Assembly: GCA_024811115.1 (NCBI GenBank) | Contig: JAKOGH010000142.1 | Location: forward strand, 62,001 to 126,000 | DNA length: 64,000 nt | DNA from: Terana coerulea | Lineage: Eukaryota; Basidiomycota; Agaricomycetes; Polyporales; Phanerochaetaceae | Direction: 5' to 3' | Shown here: positions 62,233 through 64,000 of the stretch, one piece after another | Position numbering within the stretch: the stretch's first letter is position 1 | How the letters are laid out: each line of letters opens with the position of its first letter | Position numbers and translations under genes: made by a program | Notes under the pieces: model-generated | The model's input: only the letters and a program-made list of their open reading frames with translations | What the model was told of the DNA's origin: nothing | Database searches by the model: none

Positions 62233-63000
62233 GAATTACGGCTCATGTCAAGATAAGGCTTAGCCGAAACCCCCAAGAAACTCCAGTGCATTGCGGAGAG
62301 GCAGTCTTGCCAGTCAAAGGTCGCCCGGATGTACATCGCAGAGTACTCGTGTTCCTCAACAGTCCGCTTCGCTGGGGCTGACCATCACACACGGCCCGTG
62401 CACGTCGCAGAAGGTTTTGACAACAATTTGAGTGACAGATATTTAACGAATAAATAATTCCACCGGTTATTCGGTGACCGAGTTTGGTCATAACCTGGGC
62501 GCTGCAAGGCGCACAGGCCACCTTGGGAAACTGAACTGGTTCAAGTACTCTAGCAGCTAGTGTTCGTCCAGAACGTTGGTAAGCTTTCTCCGCACCATCC
62601 CTGGATGCAGCGGCTGATTACAACGACACGCAGTGCACGAGAGCGGTTGGAAGGTGAGAACCGGAAGTTGCTCGGGCCTCAAGCGTAGGATCGGGACGAG
62701 TTAGTAGGAAATAGCCCCGCTGGGTTCTGGAGGGCGGAGGACTCGGAGGTTCTGGGTCGCATTTCTCGTGAGAAACCCGACGACATTGGGTCAGCTCAAA
62801 GAGGAGACGTAAGACGAAAAGTGGCTGGTGTGGCTACATCGGCCAAACAACAAATAATAGGCGAGCTCCGTCGTGCCGTACAGCGTCTCTGAGTCTCGAG
62901 TCCCTCAACCCGTTTCGCACTGTCACTGTCTATCACCCAGATAAACGTCCCCTTCCTCTCTTTCCTCTTCACCACCACGTCCTCGACAGCGACAATCACC
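62233..63000. other. Divergent promoter of MYST and LAMMER genes
   Basis: About 0.77 kb between two divergent starts. C/T-rich on the plus strand just before 63001, probably kinase leader. No gene. Confidence 0.6.
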
Positions 63001-64000
63001 ATGCAGACAGCGGTGCAGTACGCTGCGCCGTCGCTGCTGCCCCAGTACGCTCACCCTACGTTGAGCCTTAATCGTGGGCTCAACGGCAACCCGAACGCCA
63101 TGCCCACGCCCCCCGTCCCGACACGCAAGCGCAAGCGACCACATCAGTACACCGTCAGCTACAGCGAGGTGCAAGAAGTCGACACATCTGGTAATTTGCG
63201 GGAAGTCATCGTCATCGAAGATACACCTCCGCCGCCATCTACGGTATCCCCTGCCACGACGCACAACCACCTCTATTCCGCGTCATACCAGCCTCCTACC
63301 TACTCTGCACCCATCAGGACACGGGCTCGCGCCGCGGCTGAGGCCCAGGGAGTATCGTCGAGCTCCTCTTCAGCAGCAGCCCCGCCGCCCAAAAAGCGGA
63401 AGCGAGATGCCGCGGACGTTCCGGGAACTGTCGCCAAGAGGCCGGTCGCCAACGGGCATGCCCAGAATCCCCCAACAGCAACAAGTCGTGGGCTAGTGGT
63501 ACCGGTGCCGTAGCCGCTGACGTGAGTCCCCGAGTTTCGTACATTCCTTCGGCGCCGCCTCATTCATTTGCATTGCCACAGCCATCCAAGGAGTCAGAAC
63601 CTTGCGATGACAAGGAGGGTCACTACATCATCCGCCCCAATGATATGATTTACCGCCGCTGTAAGTCCAATGACTCTCACTTTTCGATCTTTACTGACTA
63701 CGAGCCGTAGACCAGACGGTGAAACTGTTAGGACAGGGCACCTTCGGCAAGGTCGTGGAGGCCATTGACACCGAAACTAACAAGAGGGTTGCCATCAAGA
63801 TTATCCGTGCCATCCCAAAATATCGTGACGCGAGTAAGATTGAGGTCCGAGTCCTGCAGAAGCTGAAAGAGCGGGATCCAACGAACATGCAGTATGTTCA
63901 TGTTTGGCGCCGGGCCCCGCATTGTCGTTGACAACCCCGCTCACCTAGCAAATGCATACATCTGCTGCACTGGTTCGACCATCGCAACCACATATGCCTG
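63001..64000 (+). CDS. LAMMER/CLK dual-specificity kinase, N-terminal part (cut by window end)
   Basis: Phosphorylates SR-type splicing proteins in related fungi. Start MQTAVQYAAPSLLPQYAHPT. The disordered N-terminus has basic nuclear-signal-like runs (TRKRKRPHQ, PPPKKRKRD). The kinase entry region reads EPCDDKEGHYIIRPNDMIYR and, after an intron, RYQTVKLLGQGTFGKVVEAI with the glycine loop, NKRVAIKIIRAIPKYRDASK with the ATP-binding Lys, then VRVLQKLKERDPTNM and KCIHLLHWFDHRNHICL at the edge. DKEGHYxx plus this N-lobe is typical of CLK/KNS1. The EHLAMMER motif lies beyond the window. At C5 63469-63473 the frame breaks by one base: the first frame ends at 63513, while NSNKSWASGTGAVAADVS continues to the kinase. 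Confidence 0.88.

Overview
The window is nuclear DNA from a basidiomycete fungus, most likely an Agaricomycete. The genes are split by many short GT-AG introns (about 40-60 nt), sit densely on both strands, and encode eukaryotic housekeeping proteins such as the Mex67 mRNA exporter, Vps39, a MYST acetyltransferase, a LAMMER kinase, SPT2, urease and an intron-containing tRNA. A wood-decay polypore would fit, but the sequence alone does not fix the genus. Nothing prokaryotic, no CRISPR array and no intact transposon was found.

Layout. 1-2.0 kb (-): ankyrin-repeat protein, running off the left edge. 2.8-5.2 kb (-): Mex67/NXF mRNA export receptor, divergent through a 0.6-kb promoter rich in GTCAC motifs from 5.8-8.05 kb (+), an AT-hook protein. 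8.5-12.5 kb (+): Vps39/Vam6. 12.7-13.8 kb (-): LysM protein. 14.1-16.3 kb (-): cytochrome P450. 17.2-19.6 kb (+): secreted exonuclease/endonuclease/phosphatase-type nuclease. 19.8-20.9 kb (+): unrecognised gene. 21-32 kb: an accessory zone holding four copies of one F-box-like family, all on the minus strand and in different states of decay (one split by a 383-bp hAT-type MITE), with an O-methyltransferase (24.3-26.4 kb, +) in between. 32.7-34.8 kb (+): cytochrome b5-acyl-CoA dehydrogenase fusion. 35.5-37.1 kb (+): RRM/RGG protein. 37.5-39.0 kb (-): SPT2. 39.4-41.3 kb (-): MFS transporter. 42.1-45.6 kb (-): urease. 46.8-47.5 kb (+): small unrecognised protein. 49.0-52.4 kb (+): cPLA2/lysophospholipase with microexons. 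52.6-53.6 kb (-): thioredoxin-fold protein. 54.05-54.15 kb (-): tRNA-Ala(TGC) with an intron. 54.3-56.2 kb (-): DUF1295 membrane protein, divergent from 56.5-57.5 kb (+), a GFA-domain protein. 57.9-62.2 kb (-): PHD-MYST histone acetyltransferase, divergent from 63.0 kb onward (+), a LAMMER kinase cut by the right edge.

The genes do not form one pathway. Chromatin and RNA factors (Mex67, AT-hook, RRM, SPT2, MYST, LAMMER) are interspersed with metabolic genes. P450, O-methyltransferase and MFS genes are present, but too far apart and too interrupted to call a biosynthetic cluster.

A recurring feature is that at least nine otherwise well-conserved genes lose frame by a single base, usually at a C, G or T run. 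This looks more like homopolymer miscalls in the assembly than nine independent pseudogenes, and it affects how the C-termini should be read.
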